Below, piece after piece: positions 35,203-42,645 of a stretch of DNA of 44,475 nucleotides. The DNA is taken from contig NZ_CAMPHV010000046.1 in assembly GCF_946886105.1 (NCBI RefSeq), forward strand, positions 1 to 44,475, written 5' to 3'. The position numbers were made by a program, and so were the translations under genes. This DNA is from an uncultured Pseudomonas sp. (lineage in GTDB: Bacteria > Pseudomonadota > Gammaproteobacteria > Pseudomonadales > Pseudomonadaceae). Position 1 is the first letter of the stretch. Each line of letters begins with the position of its first letter. The notes below the pieces were generated by a model. That model did no database searches and was not told where the DNA came from. It saw only the letters and a program-made list of their open reading frames with translations.

Positions 35203-36369
35203 GTGGCACAACCGGTATTCATTAATCGCATCAGCGCTTTCCTGCCGCACGATCCGGTCGGCAACGAACAGATGGAAGAGCGCCTCGGTCTGGTCGGCGG
35301 CAAACCCTCGCGGGCGCGCAAGCTGGTGCTCAAGCGTAACGGCATTCAGCAGCGGCATTACGCGATCGACCCGCAGACCGGCGCGCCGAGCATGAGCAAT
35401 GCGCAGATCAGCGCCGCCGCGGTGCGCGGCCTGCTCGGTGCCGGTTTCGAACTGGCCGAACTGGACTGCCTGGTGGCCGGCACCGCTTCGCCGGACCAGG
35501 TGATGCCGGGCCATGCGGTGATGCTGCAAGGCGAGCTGGGCAACCCGCCGTGCGAGGTGGTGACCACCGCGGGCATCTGCCTGTGCGGCATGACCGCGCT
35601 GAAATACGCCTGGCTCAGTGTCGCCAGCGGCGAGAGCAAGAATGCCGTGGCCTGCGGCTCGGAGCTGGCCTCCAGCCTGATGCGCGCGGATAACTTCAAT
35701 GCCGAGTACGAGAGCCGCGTCGAGCAACTGCAGAGCCAGCCGGAAATCGCCTTCGAGAAGGATTTCCTGCGCTGGATGCTCTCCGACGGTGCCGGCGCAG
35801 TGTGGCTGCAGGGCCAGCCCAACGCCCGCGGCCTGAGTCTGCGCATCGACTGGATCGACGTGTTGTCCTTCGCCGACAGCATGCCGCCGTGCATGTACGC
35901 CGGCGCCGAGATGCAGGACGGTCGGTTGCAGGGCTGGAGCCGCTTCGATGGCGAGGCGCGCAACCGCCTGTCGGTGATGGCGATCAAGCAGGACGTCAAA
36001 CTGCTCAACGAAAACATCGTCAAAATCACCGTCGAAGAGACGCTCAAACGGATCATGGCGCGCCGCGAACTGCGCGTCGCCGATATCGATCATTTCCTTC
36101 CGCACTATTCCTCGGAGTACTTCCGCGAGCGTCTGGCCGAGGGCCTGGCCAATATCGACCTGCCGATCCCCCAGGAACGCTGGTTCACCAACCTGACCAG
36201 CAAGGGCAATACCGGTGCGGCCTCGATCTTCATCATGCTCGAAGAGCTGTTCAATTCCGGCGCGCTGCGCAGCGGCCAGCGGCTGTTGTGTTATGTCCCG
36301 GAAAGCGGACGTTTCTCCAGTGCTTTTATGCAGCTGACCGTGGTGGGAGACGACGATGAAGCTCGATGA
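35203..36369 (+). CDS. DarB-like beta-ketoacyl synthase III
   Basis: KAS III-fold enzyme of the DarB type, known to join two beta-ketoacyl thioesters and cyclise them to a cyclohexanedione. The 388-residue product has the full triad: Cys128 in AGICLCGM, His301 in FLPHYSS and Asn336 in KGNTGAAS. The C-L-C-G-M sequence differs from the AC-AG-F of FabH, which fits the DarB subfamily rather than housekeeping FabH. The start is GTG at 35203 with GAGGG seven bases upstream. It overlaps the next gene by 14 bases. Its partner is the darA-like gene upstream, and the ACP that could carry its substrates is encoded in the facing operon. Confidence 0.87.
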   Translation: MAQPVFINRISAFLPHDPVGNEQMEERLGLVGGKPSRARKLVLKRNGIQQRHYAIDPQTGAPSMSNAQISAAAVRGLLGAGFELAELDCLVAGTASPDQVMPGHAVMLQGELGNPPCEVVTTAGICLCGMTALKYAWLSVASGESKNAVACGSELASSLMRADNFNAEYESRVEQLQSQPEIAFEKDFLRWMLSDGAGAVWLQGQPNARGLSLRIDWIDVLSFADSMPPCMYAGAEMQDGRLQGWSRFDGEARNRLSVMAIKQDVKLLNENIVKITVEETLKRIMARRELRVADIDHFLPHYSSEYFRERLAEGLANIDLPIPQERWFTNLTSKGNTGAASIFIMLEELFNSGALRSGQRLLCYVPESGRFSSAFMQLTVVGDDDEAR

Positions 36370-36763
36370 AGTGCCCCAGGACCACAGTTCCACCTACGGC
36401 GGCCATAGCAAGCTGGTCTATGCGGTGGACGCCAGCGGCCATTACCAGGGCGCGCAGAGCGATGGCTGGGAGCCGGAAGCCTTCGCCACGCAGTTGGCCG
36501 TGGCCGAGTTGCAGGCGCAGGAAGCCGAGGCGCTGGCGGCCTGGCAGCGCGGCGAGCAGTCGCCGCTGAAATGCCTGATGTACCGCTACCGCCTCGACGA
36601 ACCGGCACTGGCGCAGATCAGCGGGCTATGGCAATGGCGTATTCGCCGGCACTTCCGTCCGGCGATCTACCGGCGTTTGTCGGCCGCCATCCTGGCGCGT
36701 TATGCCGAGGCCTTCGGCCTGCCCGTCGAGCAGTTGATCGACTACCAGCGGGATAGGGCGTGA
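36356..36763 (+). CDS. Small protein with HTH-like C-terminal half
   Basis: A 135-residue protein I do not recognise as a whole. The ATG at 36356 has GGGAG eight bases upstream, and the gene overlaps the darB-like stop. The N-terminal half is polar (STYGGHSKLVYAVDASGHYQG). The C-terminal half, ALAQISGLWQWRIRRHFRP then IYRRLSAAILARYAEAFGLPVEQLID, has the spacing of a Cro/C1-type helix-turn-helix: L-A-x-x-S-G near the start, and L-A-R-x-A-E-A-x-G-x-x-x-x-x-L at the end. It could be a pathway-specific regulator or a helper that has lost DNA binding. It is the only regulator-like gene in the cluster. Confidence 0.6.
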   Translation: MKLDEVPQDHSSTYGGHSKLVYAVDASGHYQGAQSDGWEPEAFATQLAVAELQAQEAEALAAWQRGEQSPLKCLMYRYRLDEPALAQISGLWQWRIRRHFRPAIYRRLSAAILARYAEAFGLPVEQLIDYQRDRA

Positions 36764-36830
36764 GCCTGTCGTCACCGACCAATTTTCTTCCGCGAACCGT
36801 GCTCTGCGCACGGCGCTACGGGGCACCGAC

Positions 36831-37841
36831 TTGAGCACATTCCCTGATTTCCAACACCGTCAGAGCGCCCACTGCGAAAGCGGCGTGATGGCCAGCCTGC
36901 TGACCCATGCCGGCCTGCCGATGAGCGAGCCCATGGCCTTTGGCCTGGCGTCCGGGCTGGCCTTCGCCTACCTGCCGATCGTCAAACTCAGCGGCATGCC
37001 GCTGATCGCCTATCGCATGCCACCCAAGCACTTGATCAAGACGCTGAGCAAGCGCCTGGGCGCGCGCCTGCACAGCCGTACCTTCGGCAACCCGGAACAG
37101 GGCCGCCTGGCCCTGGATGCGGCGCTGGATGGCGGGCGCCTCGCCGGTCTGCAGAGCTCGGTGTTCTGGCTGCCGTACTTCCCGCCGGAGATGCGTTTTC
37201 ACTTCAACGCCCACAACCTCCTGGCCTATGGCCGCGAGGGCAACGAATACCTGCTCAGCGACCCGGTGTTCGAAGCCCCGGTGCGCTGCGCCGCCGAAGA
37301 TTTGCAGAAAGCCCGCTTCGCCAAGGGCGCGCTGGCCGCCAAGGGCCTGATGTATTGGCTCGACGACGTGCCGCTGGAGCAGGACTGGGAACGTCTTATC
37401 CGCACCAGCGTGCTCTCCACCACGCGGATTCTCGACGGTATGCCGCTGCCCTGGATCGGCATCCGCGGCATCCAGCACCTGGCCCAACGCATCGCCAAAC
37501 TCGACCCGGCGCAGAGCAAATACAACCGCCTGTACCTGACCCATATCGTGCGCATGCAGGAAGAAATCGGCACCGGCGGCGCCGGCTTCCGCTTTATGTA
37601 CGCCAGCTTCCTTCAGGAAGCCGGGGAGAAGATCGGTGCTGCCAGCCTGCGCGAAGCCTCGACCCAACTGACCGCGATCGGCGACGACTGGCGCCAATTC
37701 GCCTCGGCCTGCGTGCGCGCCAGCCGCAACAAAGGCGAAACGCCGAACTTCGCCCCCATCGCCGAGCGCCTGCGGGGTATCGCCTTGCAGGAGCGTGCGT
37801 TAATGAAGGAGCTGGGCGCTTGGGCCAAGCGTAAGGGTTAA
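36831..37841 (+). CDS. BtrH N-terminal domain protein, putative acyl-ACP transferase
   Basis: A 336-residue protein with the BtrH N-terminal domain. In butirosin biosynthesis BtrH uses an active-site Cys to move an acyl group from an acyl carrier protein onto an amine. The signature is QSAHCESGVMASLLTHAG, with Cys15 as the likely nucleophile, then FGLASGLAFAYLP. The only start that keeps this Cys is a TTG at 36831 with GGGG seven bases upstream; the first ATG (36888) would remove it. A later region of about 130 residues is helical and resembles the partner domain found behind BtrH domains. It follows the HTH-like gene by 67 bases. I infer that it unloads an acyl-ACP made by the facing operon onto an amine acceptor. 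Confidence 0.85.
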   Translation: MSTFPDFQHRQSAHCESGVMASLLTHAGLPMSEPMAFGLASGLAFAYLPIVKLSGMPLIAYRMPPKHLIKTLSKRLGARLHSRTFGNPEQGRLALDAALDGGRLAGLQSSVFWLPYFPPEMRFHFNAHNLLAYGREGNEYLLSDPVFEAPVRCAAEDLQKARFAKGALAAKGLMYWLDDVPLEQDWERLIRTSVLSTTRILDGMPLPWIGIRGIQHLAQRIAKLDPAQSKYNRLYLTHIVRMQEEIGTGGAGFRFMYASFLQEAGEKIGAASLREASTQLTAIGDDWRQFASACVRASRNKGETPNFAPIAERLRGIALQERALMKELGAWAKRKG

Positions 37842-37902
37842 CGTAGTTCTAGTCAGTGCAATCTCGGATTGTGCTGCGCTTATGCAAGCTATCGAGAGCG
37901 GG

Positions 37903-37971
37903 GTAGGGTGGATGACGCCTTTTTCATCCACCAGCGTTATTTGTGGATGGATAAAGCGTCATCCACCCTAC
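37903..37971. repeat. Long palindromic repeat, GTAGGGTGGATG type
   Basis: Perfect 16-base arms (GTAGGGTGGATGACGC at 37903-37918 and its complement at 37956-37971) enclose a second 7-base inverted repeat (CATCCAC/GTGGATG). It resembles a dispersed element seen in many Pseudomonas genomes (recollection). It lies between two converging operons and could act as a two-way transcription stop or mRNA 3'-end protector. Confidence 0.9.
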
Positions 37972-38031
37972 AAATTCGCCGATATTGCACCTTTCAGACA
38001 ATCTATATGCGCTGCGGTCAGGTCTGTTGTA

Positions 38032-38104
38032 GGAGCCAGCGGACGCCTAGTTCTTGTTGGCGTTCCGCGAATATCGCCAGCAAGAACTAGGCGTCCCCGG
38101 CTCC
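38032..38104. repeat. REP-like palindrome, TGTAGGAGCC type
   Basis: Outer arms GGAGCC/GGCTCC flank perfect inner 16-base arms GGACGCCTAGTTCTTG (38041-38056) and the complement (38081-38096), with further GGCG/CGCC pairing inside. The lead-in TTGTAGGAGCC is the head of a common Pseudomonas REP family. With the preceding palindrome it fills the space between the BtrH and ketosynthase-like genes. Confidence 0.88.
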
Positions 38105-38135
38105 TTCACGGGTGATTCACCCATCGCGGCATGCT

Positions 38136-38693
38136 CTACAGCGCCAATCGCCGCACTGCCACTTCGGCGCTTAGACCTACGAAGTCGCTCGCCGATAAAC
38201 GCCCTTCGCCGCCTTCCAGTAGTAACGCCTGCACGCAGAAGTCTTGTTGCTCGTCGCAGAGCAGCAGCAAGGCCTGGCTGGCCAGGCCGTCGTGCAGGTC
38301 GAGGGTGGCCAGGCTCAGTAGCTGCGGCCAGACCCGTTCGCTGGCGCCGATAAACAGGTTCGGTCCTTCCAGGCCCAGTTGCTGGGCGATATGGAAGCCG
38401 GCTGCGTTGCTGACGCTGTTGACGAACTCGAAGGGTTTCGGCTGTTTGCTGTGCACGCACACGGCATCCAGCAGCGCGCCCATGGTCGGCCGTGACGGGT
38501 AGCGTGCGGCCAGGTACAGGCCGCAATCGCTGCGCACCTGGTCTTTCAGGGCGGCAGCGCCGAGCAGGGCTTGCAGGATCAGGCGGTCGATGCGCCGTGG
38601 CGGGCTGTCCAGCCACTGGCTCAGGGCAGTTTTCAGTTGCTTGTCGCAGGTCTCGGCCTGGCCGCGGATCTCGCTGGCGGCAATCACTTTCAT
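38136..38693 (-). CDS. Ketosynthase-like protein without active-site Cys (chain-length-factor type)
   Basis: A 185-residue protein resembling the beta-ketoacyl synthase N-terminal domain of the short kind found in aryl polyene clusters (PF13723 type). Landmarks are YPSRPTMGALLDAVC and FEFVNSVSNAAGFHIAQQLGLEGPN. The nucleophile elbow reads S-V-S-N-A-A-G (93-99), with no Cys, and there is no His-rich C-terminal half. It therefore cannot condense by itself and may pair with the full ketosynthase encoded just upstream, as chain-length factors do. The start overlaps the ketosynthase stop (ATGA), supporting a dimer partner role. It is the last gene of the minus-strand operon. Confidence 0.8.
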   Translation of the reverse strand: MKVIAASEIRGQAETCDKQLKTALSQWLDSPPRRIDRLILQALLGAAALKDQVRSDCGLYLAARYPSRPTMGALLDAVCVHSKQPKPFEFVNSVSNAAGFHIAQQLGLEGPNLFIGASERVWPQLLSLATLDLHDGLASQALLLLCDEQQDFCVQALLLEGGEGRLSASDFVGLSAEVAVRRLAL

Positions 38694-39805
38694 GGCCGTT
38701 CTCCCGCTCGGCAGGCTTGCAGCACCAGGCTGGCGTTGTTGCCGCCGAAGCCGAAGAAGTTCGCCAGCAGCAGGTCGTCGACCTTTCCAAAGGGCGCTGC
38801 GGCCAGCGGCAATATCGCCTCGCCGGCATAGTCCGCGGCCGGTAGCTGGCCTTGGCGTAGCGCTTCGATCAGCAAGAGCGTTTCGCTCAGGCCGCAGGCG
38901 CCGAGGGTATGGCCGAGCCAGGGTTTGAGGGCGCAAAGCGTCGGCATGGCGTCGCCGAACAGGCTGTGCATGCCGTTGCTTTCGGCGATGTCGTTGGCCG
39001 TGGTGGCGGTGCCGTGCAGTTTGACCAGATCGATCTCGCTGAGCTCACGCCCGGCGCTGTGCAGGGCGGCGCGCATCACCGCGTCGATATGGCTGCCGTC
39101 TTCGCGGGTGCCGGTCAGGCTGCTGGTGTCGCAGGCACTGAAGCCGCCGAGCAGGCGGGCCAGCGGCGCCGGGCCAGGTTCGAGGCCGAGCAGGGCGCAG
39201 GCGTAGGCTTCGCCGAGCACCAGGCCGTCGCGTTCGGGGTGAAAGGGGCGGTAGCGACCGCTCGGGCTGGTCAGGTCGAGGGCACCGAAGCCCTGCATGG
39301 CCAGCGCGCTGGGGGTTTCGAAGGCGAGCACCAATACCCGCTTGAATTGCCCGCTGGCGACCAACCGGGCACCGTAAATCAGACCATTGGCGGCGCTGGT
39401 GCAGGCGGTATTCAGGGTGAAGGCCTCGGCGAAACCCCAGCGCTTACGCAGTTCGCAGGACAAGGCATCGAGTGGGGTGGAGTGCTCGTGGCGAAAACCT
39501 TGATCGGCGCCGACTTGAGCTTCCAGTGCGGCGATATCCAGGCCGGTGCTGGCGACGATCAGCAGGCAGTCGTCAAGGGCTTGCCTGCTGTCGCCCAGGG
39601 TCTCGCACACCAGGCGGTCGAGGCGCTGCTCGAGGTATTCGCCAGCGTCGACGGCATACAGATAAGGCCGAGGTTGCAGCAATTCATGCAGTAGAAACTC
39701 CCCCGCGCGGGGCCGTTCGCCGCTGCGCAAGGCCAGGGCCGCGGCGGGCAGATCCGCGCCCAGGGCGCTGTGCAGGGCGCCGCGCTGCAGGTAGACCGGG
39801 GTCAC
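38690..39805 (-). CDS. Beta-ketoacyl-ACP synthase (KAS I/II type)
   Basis: A 371-residue condensing enzyme with an intact catalytic set: Cys135 in NTACTSAANGL, His264 in KLHGTATTAND, and His299 in KPWLGHTLGACG with Lys294. This is a FabF/FabB-fold decarboxylating synthase, expected to extend an acyl chain on the ACP. It is about 40 residues shorter than FabF, missing part of the N-terminal region. Start is GTG at 39805, overlapping the ACP stop (GTGA). The preceding ACP and the Cys-less ketosynthase-like gene after it form the tight set ACP-KS-KS', as in minimal type II polyketide systems. Confidence 0.92.
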   Translation of the reverse strand: MTPVYLQRGALHSALGADLPAAALALRSGERPRAGEFLLHELLQPRPYLYAVDAGEYLEQRLDRLVCETLGDSRQALDDCLLIVASTGLDIAALEAQVGADQGFRHEHSTPLDALSCELRKRWGFAEAFTLNTACTSAANGLIYGARLVASGQFKRVLVLAFETPSALAMQGFGALDLTSPSGRYRPFHPERDGLVLGEAYACALLGLEPGPAPLARLLGGFSACDTSSLTGTREDGSHIDAVMRAALHSAGRELSEIDLVKLHGTATTANDIAESNGMHSLFGDAMPTLCALKPWLGHTLGACGLSETLLLIEALRQGQLPAADYAGEAILPLAAAPFGKVDDLLLANFFGFGGNNASLVLQACRAGERP

Positions 39806-40068
39806 TGTTGTTGCCTGATAAAGGCGGCGATGCTGGCGATGCTGTTGAGAATCCGCCGGCCGTCCTTCGCCCCTTCGATGCGCACACCGTAGTTCTGCTG
39901 CAGGGCCAGGGAGACTTGCAAGGCGTCCAGGCTGTCCATCTGGATACGGCTTTGGCTGCCGAACAACGGCTCGTCGTCGGCGATGCTCTGCCAGTCGATA
40001 TCGTCTTCCTTGTCGCACTCGCGGATCAGCAGCTGCTTGAGTTGTTGTTCTAGTAGTGTGTGGTCCAT
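39802..40068 (-). CDS. Acyl carrier protein
   Basis: An 88-residue acidic helical protein. The phosphopantetheine site is Ser46 in QMDSLDALQVSLALQQNYGV, the normal D-S-L motif at the head of helix 2. It starts at 40068, 19 bases inside the end of the permease gene, and its stop overlaps the ketosynthase GTG. As a cluster-specific ACP it should carry the acyl chain built by the neighbouring ketosynthase and dehydratase and offered to the DarB- and BtrH-like enzymes. Confidence 0.92.
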   Translation of the reverse strand: MDHTLLEQQLKQLLIRECDKEDDIDWQSIADDEPLFGSQSRIQMDSLDALQVSLALQQNYGVRIEGAKDGRRILNSIASIAAFIRQQQ

Positions 40069-41237
40069 TGCGTTTGCCGTACTCGTCGAGTGAACAGAAG
40101 CAGCCCGCCGCCGCCCAGCACTGCCGCGAACAGCAGCAAACGGGCGCAATAGGGGGCGATGTCGGCCAGCGAGCCTTGGCCCACCAGCAGGGTGAGAAAG
40201 GCGTCCAGCGCCCAACTCATCGGGGAAATTTCGGCCAGTTGGCGCATGGCCTCGGGCATCACGCTCTTCGGCACCATGATGCCGCCGATGGCCGCGAGGA
40301 TGATATTCAGCCCGCCGCCGAGCAACAACGCCTGCTCGCTGCTGCGTGCCACTGCCGCGAGAAACAGGCCGAGGCTGCAAGTCGCCAGACTCAGGCTGAG
40401 CGCCAGCAGCGCGTAGGCCAAGGGGTTGCCGGGCAGGCTCAGCGTGGGCAGGCCGATCGCCGGCAGGCCGTACACGCCCAATGTCAGCAGCAGCACGAAC
40501 TGCAACAAGTTGATCGCCAGGTAAGGCAGCAGTTTGCTCAACACCAGGCTGCCGAGGCTCAGCCCCAGGCAGCGGAAACGTAGCAGGGTGCCGCTCTGCT
40601 GTTCGCGCTGGAAACCCGCGGCCATCGGCAACATGACGAAGAACATGCCGAAGATCAGCCAAGCCGGCACGCTCAACTGGCTAGCATTGGCGCGGCTGCT
40701 GAGGCTGCCGCTGCTCAGCAGCTGCGACTCGGCGATCTCGCTCTGGGTGCGCTGGCGGGCCAGCTCCAGGTGCTCGTCTAAAGGCATGTCGGGGGCGAGC
40801 GCGCCACTGTCTTCCAGGTACGCGAGCAGGCGGGTTTGCGCCAGGGCGATGGTCACCGCGCTGTGCAGGCGCTGGCGGGTCTGCGCATCGGTCTGCGCCG
40901 GATAGCTCAGGTGCGGGCCCAGGTGCGGCACGTCCAGCAGGCTGGCGGAGAAGTCGTTGGCCAGGCTGATACGTGGCAGTGCCTGGTCGCTGCCGGCGAC
41001 CAGGCTGCTGCCGGGCAGTTGAGCGAGCAAGGCCGCCTGGAACAGTTCGCTGGCCGCGCTGGGTTGCGGCACTTCCAGCGCCAGGCGCAGGGGCGGCGGC
41101 TTATCCTGCAGGTAGCTGGACATGGCGCCGGCCATCAGCAGCAAAAACAGGGTCGGCATGATAAACAGCACGGCCAGCGCATGGGGGTCGCGCAGCAGCA
41201 GGCGAATTTCCTTGCGCACCAGCGCCGATAGCCTCAT
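40050..41237 (-). CDS. ABC-2 type transporter permease
   Basis: A 395-residue membrane protein with the ABC-2 plan: one N-terminal helix (LAVLFIMPTLFLLLMAGAMSSYL), a periplasmic domain of about 150 residues, then five or six helices. The last block contains GLNIILAAIGGIMVPKSVMPEAM. The start at 41237 overlaps the ATPase stop (ATGA) and the MRLSALVRKEIRLLLRDPHAL opening is typical. With the ATPase it should export a lipid or amphipathic product of the cluster. The frame is open far upstream inside the ATPase gene, which is not coding. Confidence 0.92.
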   Translation of the reverse strand: MRLSALVRKEIRLLLRDPHALAVLFIMPTLFLLLMAGAMSSYLQDKPPPLRLALEVPQPSAASELFQAALLAQLPGSSLVAGSDQALPRISLANDFSASLLDVPHLGPHLSYPAQTDAQTRQRLHSAVTIALAQTRLLAYLEDSGALAPDMPLDEHLELARQRTQSEIAESQLLSSGSLSSRANASQLSVPAWLIFGMFFVMLPMAAGFQREQQSGTLLRFRCLGLSLGSLVLSKLLPYLAINLLQFVLLLTLGVYGLPAIGLPTLSLPGNPLAYALLALSLSLATCSLGLFLAAVARSSEQALLLGGGLNIILAAIGGIMVPKSVMPEAMRQLAEISPMSWALDAFLTLLVGQGSLADIAPYCARLLLFAAVLGGGGLLLFTRRVRQTQWTTHY

Positions 41238-42118
41238 AGCCGGCCTCCGTTGAGACGCAGGTAAAGCTGCTCGAGCGATGGACGACCGAAGCGCATCAGG
41301 CTCGGCAGGCCATCCTGGGCCTGGATGAAGCGGGTGATTTCCAGCAGTTGCTCGCCGTTCAATGCCGGGATATGCACGCCCTTGGGCAGGAATTCGCCGC
41401 TTAGTTGCAGGCGCGCGAGCAATGCATCCAGGCCCGCCGGCGCCGCCTGTGGCCATTCCAGCAGTAGCCCATGGCTGTCGTCGAGCAATTGCCGGGTATC
41501 CAGATCGAGGCGCACCTGGCCTTCGTGCAACAGCAGGATGCGCTGCGCCACCCGCTCGACTTCGTCCAGGTAGTGGCTGGTATAGATCGCGCTCTTGCCG
41601 GCGGCGACCAGTTGTTCGACCGCGCTCAGCAGCATCTGCCGGCTGCTGGTATCGACCCCCACGGTGGCCTCGTCGAACAGATACAGCTCGGCCGGTTGCA
41701 GCAGACCGATGGCGAAGTTCAACCGACGCTGTTCGCCGCCGGAGAGGCGGTCGCTGCGGCGTTGCAGCTTGTCGCCGAGGTCGGTGCAATCAATGCACAG
41801 CTGCATGCGCTCACGGCGCTCGCTGCCGCGCAGGCGATAGAGGTCGGCGAACAGTTCGAGGTTCTCGCGTACCTTGAGCCCGGTATAGAACGCCAATTGT
41901 TGCGGCACCAGGCCGAGGCTGCGCTCACCGTGCCAGACAATCTCGCCCTGCTGGGCCTGCAACACGCCGCTGAGCAGCGAGAGCAGGGTGGTCTTGCCGG
42001 CGCCGTTGCTGCCGAGCAGGCCCAGGCATTCGCCGCTGCGCAGTTGCAGGTCGATGCCGCTCAGCGCCGGTTGCGCGGCGCCGGGGTAGCGATAGCCGAG
42101 GTTGCGTAATTCAAGCAC
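41234..42118 (-). CDS. ABC transporter ATP-binding protein
   Basis: A 294-residue ATPase of the drug/polysaccharide-exporter type. Walker A is GSNGAGKTT (36-44), the signature is LSGGEQRRL, Walker B is LYLFDEATVGVD (Glu-Ala-Thr in place of the common Glu-Pro-Thr) and the switch His is in YTSHYLDE. The GTG at 42118 is 8 bases inside the dehydratase stop. It is coupled to the permease downstream. A C-terminal extension of about 80 residues follows the core. Confidence 0.93.
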   Translation of the reverse strand: MLELRNLGYRYPGAAQPALSGIDLQLRSGECLGLLGSNGAGKTTLLSLLSGVLQAQQGEIVWHGERSLGLVPQQLAFYTGLKVRENLELFADLYRLRGSERRERMQLCIDCTDLGDKLQRRSDRLSGGEQRRLNFAIGLLQPAELYLFDEATVGVDTSSRQMLLSAVEQLVAAGKSAIYTSHYLDEVERVAQRILLLHEGQVRLDLDTRQLLDDSHGLLLEWPQAAPAGLDALLARLQLSGEFLPKGVHIPALNGEQLLEITRFIQAQDGLPSLMRFGRPSLEQLYLRLNGGRL

Positions 42119-42518
42119 GGACCAATACCAGCAGGAGTTTGCCGTCGAGCAACAATCGCTCCTCGGCGTGGATGCTAAAGGCATAGAGCGCGCCGGCCGG
42201 GCTCAGCGCCTGCTGGCTGGCGGCGACCAGCAGCGGGCCTTGGCGGCGCTCGGGCTGGCGGTGCAGGTGCAACTGCGAGAGCTTGCCGATCAGCGCCATT
42301 TCAATGGCACTGTCGTCGCCGTATAAGGCACCATGCGCGGCGCACAATTGCGCCGCCGCCTCGAACAACAGGCAGGGCGAGGCGTCTTCGCCGAAGGAGT
42401 CCAGGTGATGCCAGGCGCTGAGGCCCTGGATGTTCTGGGCGTCGTGCGCCAGCAGGCCATCGAGCCAGAGCGCCGGGCCCCGGTGCGGTAGTAGGCGCTG
42501 TAGTTGGGTGCGGTCCAT
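42111..42518 (-). CDS. Hotdog-fold 3-hydroxyacyl-ACP dehydratase-like protein
   Basis: A 135-residue hotdog protein similar to the FabZ/ApeP-like dehydratases of aryl polyene and related clusters. The N-terminus RTQLQRLLPHRGPALWLDGLL has the L-L-P-H-R motif of FabZ, whose His is the catalytic one. It is the first gene of the minus-strand operon. No clear Shine-Dalgarno site precedes the ATG; a TATAGA hexamer lies about 10 bases upstream on the same strand, so a leaderless transcript is possible. It should remove water from a 3-hydroxyacyl-ACP. The cluster has no ketoreductase, so that step must come from the general FabG. Confidence 0.85.
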   Translation of the reverse strand: MDRTQLQRLLPHRGPALWLDGLLAHDAQNIQGLSAWHHLDSFGEDASPCLLFEAAAQLCAAHGALYGDDSAIEMALIGKLSQLHLHRQPERRQGPLLVAASQQALSPAGALYAFSIHAEERLLLDGKLLLVLVRA

Positions 42519-42645
42519 TGCGTACGGTCTATACGGGTGGGCCGGCAGTGTACCAGAGGGGCTGTAAGTCTCGCAGTGCGGGGCTCGCGGCCGGCGACGG
42601 GGCGTGATGGCCGATGCGCTGAACGGATAGGAAAGGAGCGAGTGG

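Noticed and set aside
38010..38110. A CRISPR repeat or IS end at the palindromes
   Set aside because: There are only single copies of each palindrome, no regular spacers, no transposase and no target-site duplication. REP-like elements explain them better.
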